A stretch of DNA of 64,000 bases from the NCBI GenBank assembly GCA_030248225.1, contig JASANE010016423.1, forward strand, positions 1 through 64,000. The letters are read 5' to 3'. Positions 1 through 8,548 of the stretch are shown one piece after another (positions within the stretch are counted from its first letter, which is position 1; every line of letters starts with the position of its first letter). The notes beneath the pieces were generated by a model that saw only the letters and a program-made list of their open reading frames with translations, did no database searches and was not told the origin of the DNA. The stretch comes from Trileptium ribeirensis (taxonomy: Eukaryota; Nematoda; Enoplea; Enoplida; Thoracostomopsidae). The translations under genes and the position numbers were made by a program.

Positions 1-760
1 CTTTAGATATTCTAACAATATCTCCTATTTGAAATTTATATCGGACCTCGATGTCTTTCGTTGGAAAAAGTATTTTACGAATGTCATCTTCGTTTTGGTC
101 ATCAACTTCAGCAGGAACAAAACCATACCTGTTTTGTGTTCTGTTATATGTATCCACTATATCTTGAAGATTATCAATGTAACGAAAGGAATTTTTAGAT
201 GTTAAAAATTTGTAAATTTTCCCCTTTAAGGTTCTTATGAACCGTTCAGCAATACTTGCTTTCGTTTCCTTATTTTGTGCAGTATACGCATTTACACCTT
301 TAGACTTGAAATATTCATATAGTAAGCTATTTACAAATTCCTTCCCTTTATCAGTCTGAAAATTTCTCGGTGTATTGTTTTGAAATATTTGTTTCAATCC
401 TTCTAAAATTGTTGTAGCAGTCTTAGTCTTAACAGGAACTACCCATGCAAACTTTGAAAAACAGTCAATAACCACAAGCAGATATTTATATCCATCGTTG
501 TATTGAGATAATTTAGTCATATCTGCTAAATCCGCCTGGTACAAATCATGCAATCCTTTTACTACAGTTCGCCGTCTCCGAAATTTTAGTCTGCGTGGTT
601 TGTGCAGTGTATAAGTTTCTTGACTTTTCAACCAGTCTTTAACTTTAGTTATGGGGACATTTACACCATTTTCCTTTGCAGCCTTATACAATTTCAAAAC
701 TGTTGAAAAGCTAGCAGTTTTTGTGGGATCATAATATATTTGTTTTAGTTTTTCTTCCAT
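1..760 (-). CDS. Polinton integrase (rve-type DDE), C-terminus cut by window edge
   Basis: An open frame starts at ATG 758-760 and stays open for 253 codons to the window edge. It shows a complete retroviral-type integrase core: LYQADLADM with Asp77, QTDKGKEF with Asp137, and AERFIRTLK with Glu172. The last two are exactly 35 residues apart, as in the D,D35E triad. The stretch LVVIDCFSKFAWVVP between them is the usual beta-strand signature. The protein would insert the excised linear element into host DNA. It belongs to the Polinton integrase group (C. elegans F54H12.3 type) rather than to LTR retrotransposons, since no protease, RT or RNase H is fused. It lies downstream of the polymerase on the same strand, separated by a repeat tract that may hold its promoter. 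Any C-terminal chromodomain would be outside the window. Confidence 0.92.
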   Translation of the reverse strand, partial: MEEKLKQIYYDPTKTASFSTVLKLYKAAKENGVNVPITKVKDWLKSQETYTLHKPRRLKFRRRRTVVKGLHDLYQADLADMTKLSQYNDGYKYLLVVIDCFSKFAWVVPVKTKTATTILEGLKQIFQNNTPRNFQTDKGKEFVNSLLYEYFKSKGVNAYTAQNKETKASIAERFIRTLKGKIYKFLTSKNSFRYIDNLQDIVDTYNRTQNRYGFVPAEVDDQNEDDIRKILFPTKDIEVRYKFQIGDIVRISK

Positions 761-957
761 CTTTATTTCGTCTAATTATCATAAAGCTTTTAAGAACTTT
801 GCATGCCATCACCATTTTTATCCGGACTTTGGACCGGCTCTATCACCAAAGTGATAGAGGTGGTTTACATGCAAAGGGGTGCGTTTAATTCCAGTGTTTC
901 AAAGTTTATTCCAAAATTAGTCGTGCAACCTTTTGCATGTTTGTTATGTTTCATTAA

Positions 958-1222
958 CACCTCTTTTTTTGCATCACATATTCTTTTCAGCGATGTTTGG
1001 TGTTCTCATACACCTCTTTTTTAGCACCACATATTCTTTTCAGTGATGTTTGGTGTTCTCATACACCTCTTTTTTAGCACCACATATTCTTTTCAGTGAT
1101 GCTTGGTGTTCTCATACACCTCTTTTTTAGCACCACATATTCTTTTCAGCGATGCTTGGTGTTTTGATACACCCTGTTTTTTTGTGTCACATATTTTATA
1201 TAGCGACACATGGGTGTTACAA
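958..1222. repeat. Five tandem copies of a 53-bp unit between polymerase and integrase genes
   Basis: Units start at 958, 1011, 1064, 1117 and 1170. The three central ones are nearly identical and the last is more diverged. Each contains GGTGT-TCTCAT-ACACC, a small hairpin, and a second longer-range pairing (AGCACCA with TGGTGTT). The tract fills the gap between the polymerase stop (1224) and the integrase start (760), so it sits where a terminator for one and a promoter for the other would be needed. Confidence 0.9.
1195..1202 (-). promoter_or_regulatory. Candidate TATA box for the integrase transcript
   Basis: The minus strand reads TATATAAA just after the polymerase stop codon and about 435 bases before the integrase ATG. 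The 53-bp repeats would lie in the leader. The motif fits a TATA box but is easily found by chance in AT-rich DNA. Confidence 0.3.
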
Positions 1223-1223
1223 T

Positions 1224-4200
1224 TCAGTGATTACACATATCATATAATAAAGACAAAAATTTATCATCACCAATATTACAATGACCATAAGCATAAGATG
1301 TAATACCATCACTTAAGATATACCTCTTGTCATCATAAGCCGACAAACTAATCTTATTTTGAGAAACTGTATGTAAAATATGTCTATTTGAACGAATCAT
1401 ATTCATTATGTGACGAGAATTAGTTTTAGAGAACAACGTATTCAAATAATTTTGATGTCTAATATGATTTTTCACAATAGACTTTTTTATGCCTTTCGCT
1501 CTTTTTTTCTCAACACCAGCACATTTAAAACTATACATTTTAGCACGTAAACCAACAAATTCTTCGATAGGAGCACCTGCCGTCTCGTCTTTCATCTTTC
1601 CTAAAACTTTTTTATTTTGATTTGAATGTAGAAAGTGAGACGGTGGGTAATCGCTCGTATCAAAAATTTCTTGGTCTACGTACATATCCTCATAAATATC
1701 ATGCGTATGTACAGCATAGCACAATGAATCAGTATCAGTAAACAACAATTTACAATTATCACCATACAGTTGCTTCATATAGTTATAATGAAAATCATAC
1801 ATTAATATTTTAGACAGTTCAAGTACACTGAATCCAACATATATGGGTTTACACAACTTTACAGTTTTACGATTCATCTTTACAGCAACAAGATTATCAT
1901 TAAATATACAAGACATGTTATAACGAGGGTTAGAAACAAGTTTAGTATATTTATGTTCACTACTAACCAACTTTATATCTACATAAGCACGTACATTTTC
2001 CATAGTTTTTCCAAACACAGCATTATTCAGTAATTTATACAAATCCTTTTCGAAATCAGTGTTCGCATTTTTACGCATTTCAGTATTGAATGTAATGTAT
2101 GGTTCCATCCACGCGCTTTGAACAAACGATAAAACTCTATGCACGCGAGTAAGCTTCATTCCCAATCTGAGATACAGTTGTAAATTTTTTATATGTAATG
2201 TATATTTTTGTTTGTGTCTCAAATTGGGAACGAGCTTCTTAACTGAACCATTCATTACATTCAATGACTGTTTAACATCAATACAATAATCAGATAACAT
2301 ATCATTACTAACACATAAACGTTCAGGTGCAAGTGGATAATCATTATGAATACAATGCAGTTCACTAGGATAATCAAGATCAACTTCTAAAACATAGCCT
2401 GTATAGCTGCTAGAATCAACAGTTGACCAGTCAATTTGATCAATCTGTTGTCGTGTAAGCCAATGAAAATAATTTGTTGGTAATTTCTGAATCATCGACC
2501 AGCCATACAGGTTATTCGCATCTAAATACATTATATACAATCGCGCAAGAGAATCATTATAACCAGAAACGTATGGGTTGTTTGCTTTAGCATATCGGTG
2601 TGAAATTACTGAGACACCTCCACGTATACCTTCTTCGAAGAAAGCATACATGTCAGGGTCTGTCAATAAATCCAGTTTCGCACCGGTTAGCTTCAAGCAA
2701 GCATCCCATGCAAAACTCGGTAATGTTATGTAGTGTACAGGATCAAGACCATATTTACGCAAAGCAAATATACGAAAACTTTCAAATACATCACATAGTA
2801 ACAATACATCAGTTTTCAAGTACAAATCATGATATTGTCCAAGACTACAAATGTTCATTTTCTCCCATACATTCTCCGCATGTTTGTAGTCATCATCGTC
2901 AATGTGAGAGTCGTTAAGTGTTGAATAAAACATAGATTGTTGAGGTAGTTGTTGTTCGTTAAATTTGTCGACAGTATCCATATATTCGTAGGGATATACT
3001 CCTTTCCGCAGCATTAGATCCAGATCATTACCAAAGTTCTGTTGCATTGCCGTAAAGTTATTTGATCCGCTTTTCTTCAAATTCTCAACCAGTGTTTGTA
3101 AAGATGATGGAAGGAATTGAATTGAGTCGATAAAACGTATTTTCCATCCAATACCATCACCATGACAACTATGAATAATACCCTCCACGTTCTCATCCCA
3201 ACAGTCATCGTCCGATTCTGCATCATCGAATCCATTAGATTTCTTACGTTTAATTGAGAACGTCATATAATCCTCCATCCCTTTTGCAATACATTCCATT
3301 TCCAGTCCCATTTCGTTGCAGATAGTTCCCAGTTCTTGCATTATAACATGCCCATCGTACCGTCGCAAGTTGTGAAATATTACTGTGACATCACGATTCA
3401 ATCGGTATCCGATGTTACATTTAACATGTGCCGCACCACGAAAGCGTCCACACAAGTGACAGTGATCTTTCGCTTTGTCGTTCTTCACGAATCGGTGCTT
3501 ACAAATGTAACACTGAGATGCATGTTTGAAATTATATCGATCATCATCGGTCATTGCAATAGATTTCTGATTGTCCATATACTGCTGCTGATAATTTTCC
3601 GACAACTCCACGACGTTCCGTAGAAATGTTTTAACAGTATCATCTCCACGGTATATAACAGGATTCCCAATATTGACTTTATCGTTGCAGCATCCGAAAC
3701 ATTCCACAAGACCGTAACCACAAGGTGTATGTCGTTGGTAGTTGTTGGTATAGGATGCCGACGTAGATGGTTGACATGTACTGACTTTTTCCAAAATACA
3801 TTCAAAGTCAGCGTAGATGACATATGGACATCGCTGCATCCGATGAGTATTGCGAAACTCCAAAGTTGAATTATCAGGTGGAGTTTCAACACGTGTAGGT
3901 TTATCGCTCCGACATCGTTCAACATGTTCATCACGAATATGTTGTGAATAGCAGGGTATTAAACACTTTGGACAGAAATATTTCTTATGTTGATGACGCC
4001 GCTGATCATGAAGCAAACGATCCAAACTCCGTATCAGACAGTAATGATCTCTGTACAGTAACAGATGTATATATCGATCGTGTTGTGACTTTGATATAAA
4101 CAGAGGATAGATGTCTTTGTTCTCGAGTGCATATACATTTATTGAGATATTGTTAAGTCGCTCAAATTTGGGAATATCCAGAAGTTTAACAGGATATTCA

Positions 4201-5267
4201 ATGCCTGTCATGTCGAGTTCGTCGATAAATTGTTCATATTGCGAAGGTCGGTGAGGATTATTTTCAATTGGATGCAGCGCTGCTAAGACACTCCATAAAA
4301 AGCATTTATTATCCGCGTTCTGAATGTTCAACACCGCACGCTTTGTTATGATGTATTCTGGTAGTTCACAGTAAGTAGATGCACGCAAAGGACGGTAGAC
4401 ACTGATGTGAACATCAGCGTGACGTATATCTTGCAATATCCATCCAGAGCCACGTGCTTCGAATACATCCAGCTTCACCACCAATTCATTAAACACTTCC
4501 ACAAGTTCATTATCAACGTTTGATCCAGGAAGTATTGCTCGGGATTTGGAGTTGAAATGTGCCCTCAATTGTGTACCGTCCAGTTTCTGCAACATGCATT
4601 GAACGCTTATCCACAGCTTAATACCACGATTCGCTCGTTGTTGCAGCAGCGACTGTAGTAACGGTCTAGATTCTTTAAGGAAAATCGAGAGGTCGCTGAC
4701 AACTTGTTGTGGAATAAGATAGTAGCTGCGTAAATATCCCTTGAGCGCTGTCGTCCACTTCCTCAGTGTAATTCCGTTCGATTCACCAACTGCTGTTGCT
4801 CGCCGCTGACATTCACCATCATTGATTGACTCTGCCATAGATAATAATTGATCAAAATCATCAGTCGACTGCTTACTGGGTTGTTGTACAAGAGGTGTTC
4901 GATCCTTCGTAGTACTACAAGGGTGTTGAAACGAAGCCGTCGACTGGTTACTGGTTGTAGGTCGTTGAACAATAGGTGTTCGATACTTCGTAGTACTGCG
5001 AGGGTGTTGAAACGTAGGTGGGTGTAAGACATGCCTAACAGATGTCATAGGTTGTAGTATTGGTGGTTGCAATCGCTCCGGTGTTTGCTGATTATTCAAT
5101 TGACTGTGAACAAACTTGACGTGACGCGTAAGAGCATCTTGTCGAGTAAATAGTTTGTCACATTGTTCACATCGAAAGGGAGTCGTACTATGCGCTGATC
5201 GCTGATGTCGAACCATACTATCACGACGCGTAAAAGTTCTTGTGCACAGATTGCACACAAAAGCCAT
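1224..5267 (-). CDS. Polinton family B DNA polymerase with zinc fingers and endonuclease VII-like domain
   Basis: This 1347-residue protein has two C2H2 zinc fingers at the N-terminus (C5/C8/H21/H26 and C33/C36/H49/H54). Residues about 315-415 have a Cys (NKCFLWS) and a late His (DHYCLI), suggesting a papain/OTU-like fold (inference). A CxxC...H...H cluster lies at 432-449. Exonuclease motifs follow: YADFE at 485-489, NLRRYDGH at 633-640 and YLKTD at 816-820. Between Exo I and Exo II is an endonuclease VII-like Cys/His module (C586, C589, DHCH 601-604, GAAHVKCN 611-618). Polymerase motif A is LDANNLYG (915-922), motif B NNAVFGKTMEN (about 1081-1091) and motif C TDTDS (1177-1181). All catalytic acidic residues are present and the frame is intact. 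It replicates the element, probably by protein priming. The start has a good context (G at -3 and G at +4) and lies 17 bases after the preceding stop. Confidence 0.96.
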   Translation of the reverse strand: MAFVCNLCTRTFTRRDSMVRHQRSAHSTTPFRCEQCDKLFTRQDALTRHVKFVHSQLNNQQTPERLQPPILQPMTSVRHVLHPPTFQHPRSTTKYRTPIVQRPTTSNQSTASFQHPCSTTKDRTPLVQQPSKQSTDDFDQLLSMAESINDGECQRRATAVGESNGITLRKWTTALKGYLRSYYLIPQQVVSDLSIFLKESRPLLQSLLQQRANRGIKLWISVQCMLQKLDGTQLRAHFNSKSRAILPGSNVDNELVEVFNELVVKLDVFEARGSGWILQDIRHADVHISVYRPLRASTYCELPEYIITKRAVLNIQNADNKCFLWSVLAALHPIENNPHRPSQYEQFIDELDMTGIEYPVKLLDIPKFERLNNISINVYALENKDIYPLFISKSQHDRYIHLLLYRDHYCLIRSLDRLLHDQRRHQHKKYFCPKCLIPCYSQHIRDEHVERCRSDKPTRVETPPDNSTLEFRNTHRMQRCPYVIYADFECILEKVSTCQPSTSASYTNNYQRHTPCGYGLVECFGCCNDKVNIGNPVIYRGDDTVKTFLRNVVELSENYQQQYMDNQKSIAMTDDDRYNFKHASQCYICKHRFVKNDKAKDHCHLCGRFRGAAHVKCNIGYRLNRDVTVIFHNLRRYDGHVIMQELGTICNEMGLEMECIAKGMEDYMTFSIKRKKSNGFDDAESDDDCWDENVEGIIHSCHGDGIGWKIRFIDSIQFLPSSLQTLVENLKKSGSNNFTAMQQNFGNDLDLMLRKGVYPYEYMDTVDKFNEQQLPQQSMFYSTLNDSHIDDDDYKHAENVWEKMNICSLGQYHDLYLKTDVLLLCDVFESFRIFALRKYGLDPVHYITLPSFAWDACLKLTGAKLDLLTDPDMYAFFEEGIRGGVSVISHRYAKANNPYVSGYNDSLARLYIMYLDANNLYGWSMIQKLPTNYFHWLTRQQIDQIDWSTVDSSSYTGYVLEVDLDYPSELHCIHNDYPLAPERLCVSNDMLSDYCIDVKQSLNVMNGSVKKLVPNLRHKQKYTLHIKNLQLYLRLGMKLTRVHRVLSFVQSAWMEPYITFNTEMRKNANTDFEKDLYKLLNNAVFGKTMENVRAYVDIKLVSSEHKYTKLVSNPRYNMSCIFNDNLVAVKMNRKTVKLCKPIYVGFSVLELSKILMYDFHYNYMKQLYGDNCKLLFTDTDSLCYAVHTHDIYEDMYVDQEIFDTSDYPPSHFLHSNQNKKVLGKMKDETAGAPIEEFVGLRAKMYSFKCAGVEKKRAKGIKKSIVKNHIRHQNYLNTLFSKTNSRHIMNMIRSNRHILHTVSQNKISLSAYDDKRYILSDGITSYAYGHCNIGDDKFLSLLYDMCNH

Positions 5268-5284
5268 TGCTACCTTTTAAGGGA

Positions 5285-5740
5285 TTAGAAAGGGTGTACG
5301 AGCTGATTCTTGATAGTTGAATATAAATTATTCGTAAAGTTGATATTGAGCTTTGCACACATCATTTGAACGTCCGTTTCGCAGTAACACATATCGTGCA
5401 AGCAACCACCAAGTTCCATGTGACCACCTTGTCCAGGTAAATCTTCCTTGCACGCGAAGCAGTTATCCATGTAGTATTTATTAAGTTCACCAATAATACG
5501 TTGAGCAGCATTATCATTACCAGAGGTGACACATTTTTGCCACACATGTCGTTGAAGTTCAATGACGTCGAAACCTGTAACTTTCTTAAGAGAGTTCCAA
5601 AATTCCTCTTCCATAATAGTAATTGTATCTGATGAATCATCGATATTCATACTGTCATAAACAGTATTTTCTAAATAATCCATTTGATCAGCTTTTGCAA
5701 AGTCAACATCCATAGCGTCCTCCACCAGATCGCGAGACAT
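5285..5740 (-). CDS. Polinton accessory protein of unknown function, Cys/His-rich C-terminal half
   Basis: This is a 151-residue open frame directly upstream of the polymerase. I do not recognise the family. The N-terminal third is acidic; the middle (about 45-90) looks helical. A Cys/His cluster follows: C94, C97, H107, C113, H115, C118, C120, spaced like a small zinc-binding site. Its ATG overlaps the stop of the 106-aa gene by one base (TAATG), and its stop lies 17 bases before the polymerase ATG. That tight packing supports it as a real gene expressed with the polymerase. The usual Polinton core proteins (capsid, ATPase, protease) do not fit this size or composition. Confidence 0.72.
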   Translation of the reverse strand: MSRDLVEDAMDVDFAKADQMDYLENTVYDSMNIDDSSDTITIMEEEFWNSLKKVTGFDVIELQRHVWQKCVTSGNDNAAQRIIGELNKYYMDNCFACKEDLPGQGGHMELGGCLHDMCYCETDVQMMCAKLNINFTNNLYSTIKNQLVHPF

Positions 5741-6060
5741 TATGAAGTAAGACGACGTAGTTGATATTTGCGTTTACGTGCGTGAACAGCGTGACTGTAG
5801 ACAAATGCTGTTATTACAACGTTATTCTCAACAATTACGCAGAGAATATGTGCCGGTTCACCTGTCCAACCTCTATAACCAATTGTTCTATTAAACATAC
5901 GATAATGTTCACTGCGTTGATCCAGTCGAAAAAAGATATCATCACCAAAGAAAACAGTTTCTTGTATCGTCTCTTTGTAATCAGATGTTAGTAGAGAGTT
6001 ACCAGGTATACCTTTACCGGTGTGACCTTTGATAAAATGTTCGCTAAACTGCAATGTCAT
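5740..6060 (-). CDS. Polinton small protein of unknown function, first gene from the element edge
   Basis: This is a 106-residue open frame, outermost of the minus-strand genes. No family is recognised. It has no signal peptide. A hydrophobic beta-like stretch (HILCVIVENNVVITAFV) near residues 71-87 is followed by a basic C-terminal tail (HARKRKYQLRRL). The basic tail might bind nucleic acid (inference only). It ends in TAATG shared with the next gene. It lies about 200 bases downstream of a good TATA box. Coupling to the next gene is the main evidence that it is translated. Confidence 0.65.
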   Translation of the reverse strand: MTLQFSEHFIKGHTGKGIPGNSLLTSDYKETIQETVFFGDDIFFRLDQRSEHYRMFNRTIGYRGWTGEPAHILCVIVENNVVITAFVYSHAVHARKRKYQLRRLTS

Positions 6061-6112
6061 TAATCGCGCAACCAGAATAAGTTCACTGAATTGAAATGTG
6101 GTAGAGAAAATT

Positions 6113-6202
6113 AATCCAATGTAGTAGAAAAAGTAGAGAATTAAACATAAGCTTGAAAATCCAATGCAGTAGAAAAATTAGAGAATTAAACGTAAGCTTG
6201 AA
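6113..6202. repeat. Two tandem copies of a 45-bp unit in the 5' leader
   Basis: Copies begin at 6113 and 6158 and differ at only a few positions. They lie between the candidate TATA box at 6262-6269 and the ATG at 6060, so they would be in the leader or core promoter of the first gene. Confidence 0.8.
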
Positions 6203-6261
6203 AACCGACCATTCACAACTGCGTCCAAATCAAAATGATGTCAAAATTAGATTTTCATCCC

Positions 6262-6269
6262 CTTTTATA
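6262..6269 (-). promoter_or_regulatory. TATA box for the outermost Polinton gene
   Basis: The minus strand reads CTATAAAAGGGG, a near-consensus TATA box with a G-rich flank. Transcription would start near 6230-6240 and run through the 106-aa, 151-aa and polymerase genes. Confidence 0.5.
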
Positions 6270-6275
6270 GTTTTA

Positions 6276-6703
6276 GAATCCTTAGGATTTGAATCCTTAG
6301 AAACTTAGGATTTGAATCCTATGCATTACATTTACATATATACATACGTTGTAATGAGGAGTATAACAAATCCTTCAGAATTTAGGATTTAAATCCTTAG
6401 GATTTGAGTATTTGAATCCTTAGAAATTTAGGATTTGAATCCTATGCATTATATTTACGTATATATACATATGTTGTAATGGAGAGTATAACAAATCCTT
6501 CAGAATTTAGGATTTGAATCCTTAGGATTTCAAAGATTTGAATCCTTAGGATTCAAGGATTTGAATCCTTAGGCTGTTAGGATTCGAATCCTTAGGATTC
6601 TAGATATATGTTACAATATTTGCAGACCAATCCTTAGGATAATAGGATTTGAATCCTTAGGATTTAAATCCTTACCATTTTAGGATTCAAATCCTTAGGA
6701 TTT
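6276..6703. repeat. Palindromic AATCCTTAGGATT tract, candidate terminal or replication region
   Basis: More than a dozen copies of a motif built from AATCC-TTA-GGATT and GGATT-TG-AATCC fill 430 bases. Both halves are self-complementary, so either strand can fold. A longer 123-bp period is superimposed: one unit begins at 6291 and the next at 6414, each with a TATGCATTA...GTTGTAATG spacer. The tract ends sharply near 6703. It lies exactly where the terminal inverted repeat of the Polinton is expected, but the matching left end is outside the window. Confidence 0.85.
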
Positions 6704-6736
6704 TATATAGCCGCCTGTCCATTCCTGAATCATATT

Positions 6737-6760
6737 GTGGTGGTGGTGGTGGTGGTGGTT
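6737..6760 (+). repeat. (GGT)n microsatellite
   Basis: About seven to eight uninterrupted GGT repeats lie just outside the palindromic tract. Confidence 0.95.
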
Positions 6761-8478
6761 CCAGAACCGCCATTTTTCATCTACTTACAACGACCCACCA
6801 GGGAGTCGCCTACAATATCAATGTTTTGTAGTTCTCGCACAAAACTGCTGTGCCTACTTAAAGCATGCCAAAGTGTTTGATTTCTGTATTTATCATTCTC
6901 GCGAATGCAAAATGTTGGGGTACTCTGTCATGAAAAATGCTTTTCGATTGCAGGTTTCGATCATTCCAATAAAAATGAATGTACTGAACACTTGAAAAAC
7001 ATAGTTTATTTTGAAACGATTAAGTAACAACAAACATTATAATTACGGTTGGGTTTACCATAAGAAATAACAGCCGTAAAGTTTCTTTGAATGTTTCGCC
7101 GATCGTTGTATAAGCTTTAAATATTTTAAGTAATCAACTAAGGTAATAAGGAGCAGGGACTCGAAATATTAATTTCAAATTTTACATTAGCGTTGTTTCG
7201 ATAATTTTGTTTTAATTTGAAATTGCATACCATTCATATTGACCAAATGACACATTTAATAAAACTATAGAACGAAAAAATTATCGAAGTTAATTAAACC
7301 ACACAGAGTCCAAAATTTTGCGAGGGCGCACGAGCTAGGGGTACCCGTTTCATACAGGCATAACTGAAAATTTAAGACCGTAAACCTCTCCAATTAGAAC
7401 ATGTAATCCATAAATAACTTGGCTGTGTGAATATTATGCTATGTTGTTTAGGTCGGGTCGGGTCCATGAATTGTCTGATCGATATTATCTGAAAACTTGG
7501 ACCCAATGCAGTCTCTCGTAAACACTTTCAACTTAGCTCGTGCTGTTTCGTTATTTATGTCGCTAGAATGAAAACAAATACTAAGGTCACGCTGGATTGC
7601 ATATGCGTTTTGGCAGTTTTATCAAATACAGAATGTGTTCAAGGCGAAAGTCAAGCTTTACTCCGCCTCAGAGGACGCATGGCAATGTGACCCACAACCC
7701 ACAGCGTCTGTCCCGCGACTCATGATGACCCACCGAAACAGACGACCCACAATCCAACGACAAACCTTTCATTCCTGCTGAATATGATGACTTTGTTATG
7801 TTGAGTTCAACTTGGCTCAATTATACCGTTTCATGAGGTCTCACGGGTTTCACGGTCGACAATCCCGATTTCCAGTCTTTAATGTGGTGACGTATTGCTT
7901 ATAGGGAATAAGATGGTGTCGTAGGTGTCGTATATAGTTTTTTTATATAAATAAATAGTGTTGTCGTATATACTTTTTATAATGATGAATACCATGTCTC
8001 TGATAGAGACCAGTTAGTACGTATATTTCATGCCTAGTCAGAGGTTTTCAAAGTGTTTTGGGTCAATGAACCTGATTCCAAGAATATACCATGTCTTCAG
8101 TAGTTTGGTTATGTCCTACGTACAGGGCACCAAAAATAATCTGTATAGGTTTTTCGATTGGCTGAATAGGATGGTATGGTTATCTAAAAACCAGTACAAA
8201 TACTACGTGCTTTGTCAGTGTTGTTTAGATGAGATTAAGATCGACGAGGTTTTTACGTTTTCATTCGGTTTAGAGCAGTTGTTCTACAGGATTTAGGGTG
8301 GTATAAACATAAAACACAAGCTGTTGCAAGTGATTACTCAAAACGAAAACTGATAAAAACTCGCTCGCCACGTTTCAGCCTCGTATACTAGGTACTATGT
8401 AGTTAATATTAAAATAACAAAGTATTGCATAAAATGAATTTCTCGATGCATAGGTTTAAAACTAAGAAAATCGCCTAC
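6761..8478. other. No gene recognised; flank or intron downstream of the last visible SLC26 exon
   Basis: I searched this stretch for the next SLC26 exon (expected about 93 bp, start of the STAS region) and did not find it. It is AT-rich with scattered stops in all frames. A plus-strand frame at 8030-8296 has no recognisable motif. The Polinton therefore lies either in the next intron or beyond the gene. Confidence 0.5.
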
Positions 8479-8548
8479 TGAGCTATAACGCTGAAGGTTA
8501 TTGAAAAGTTCTGTTTCGGCAATGTTGCCCAGCAACGATACAGCAGGC
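8479..8548 (-). CDS. SLC26A-like: SLC26 exon, 70 bp: linker from membrane domain to STAS domain
   Basis: The acceptor is TTTTTGTTTCAG and the donor GTAGGC. The first base completes a Trp codon split from the 107-bp exon; then 23 codons follow. The sequence PAVSLLGNIAETELF...NLQRY fits the family pattern LG-x-x-x-x-T-x-x-(Y/F) with a later Tyr, which in vertebrate members leads into the STAS domain. The length of 70 bp matches the homologous vertebrate exon as I recall it. It is the last exon I can find. A 93-bp exon encoding the first STAS strand should follow but is not visible between here and the Polinton. Confidence 0.88.

Larger units (their letters stand above)
1..6703 (-). mobile_element. 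Polinton/Maverick-type element, one end and its first four genes
   Basis: Four minus-strand genes run leftward from a repeat-rich edge: two small proteins, a family B DNA polymerase and a retroviral-type integrase. A polymerase of the protein-primed class next to a DDE integrase is the diagnostic pair of Polintons (also called Mavericks; adintoviruses are related). All frames are open, and spacing is tight (a 1-base overlap and a 17-base gap), as in a compact virus-like genome. The right boundary is inferred from the end of the palindromic tract near 6703; the left part lies outside the window. No terminal inverted repeat or 6-bp target duplication could be tested because the other end is missing. 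Identification is firm; boundaries are not. Confidence 0.88.

Noticed and set aside
6276..6703. TTAGG repeats as an interstitial arthropod-type telomere array.
   Set aside because: TTAGG occurs only as part of the AATCCTTAGGATT palindrome, not as head-to-tail TTAGG.
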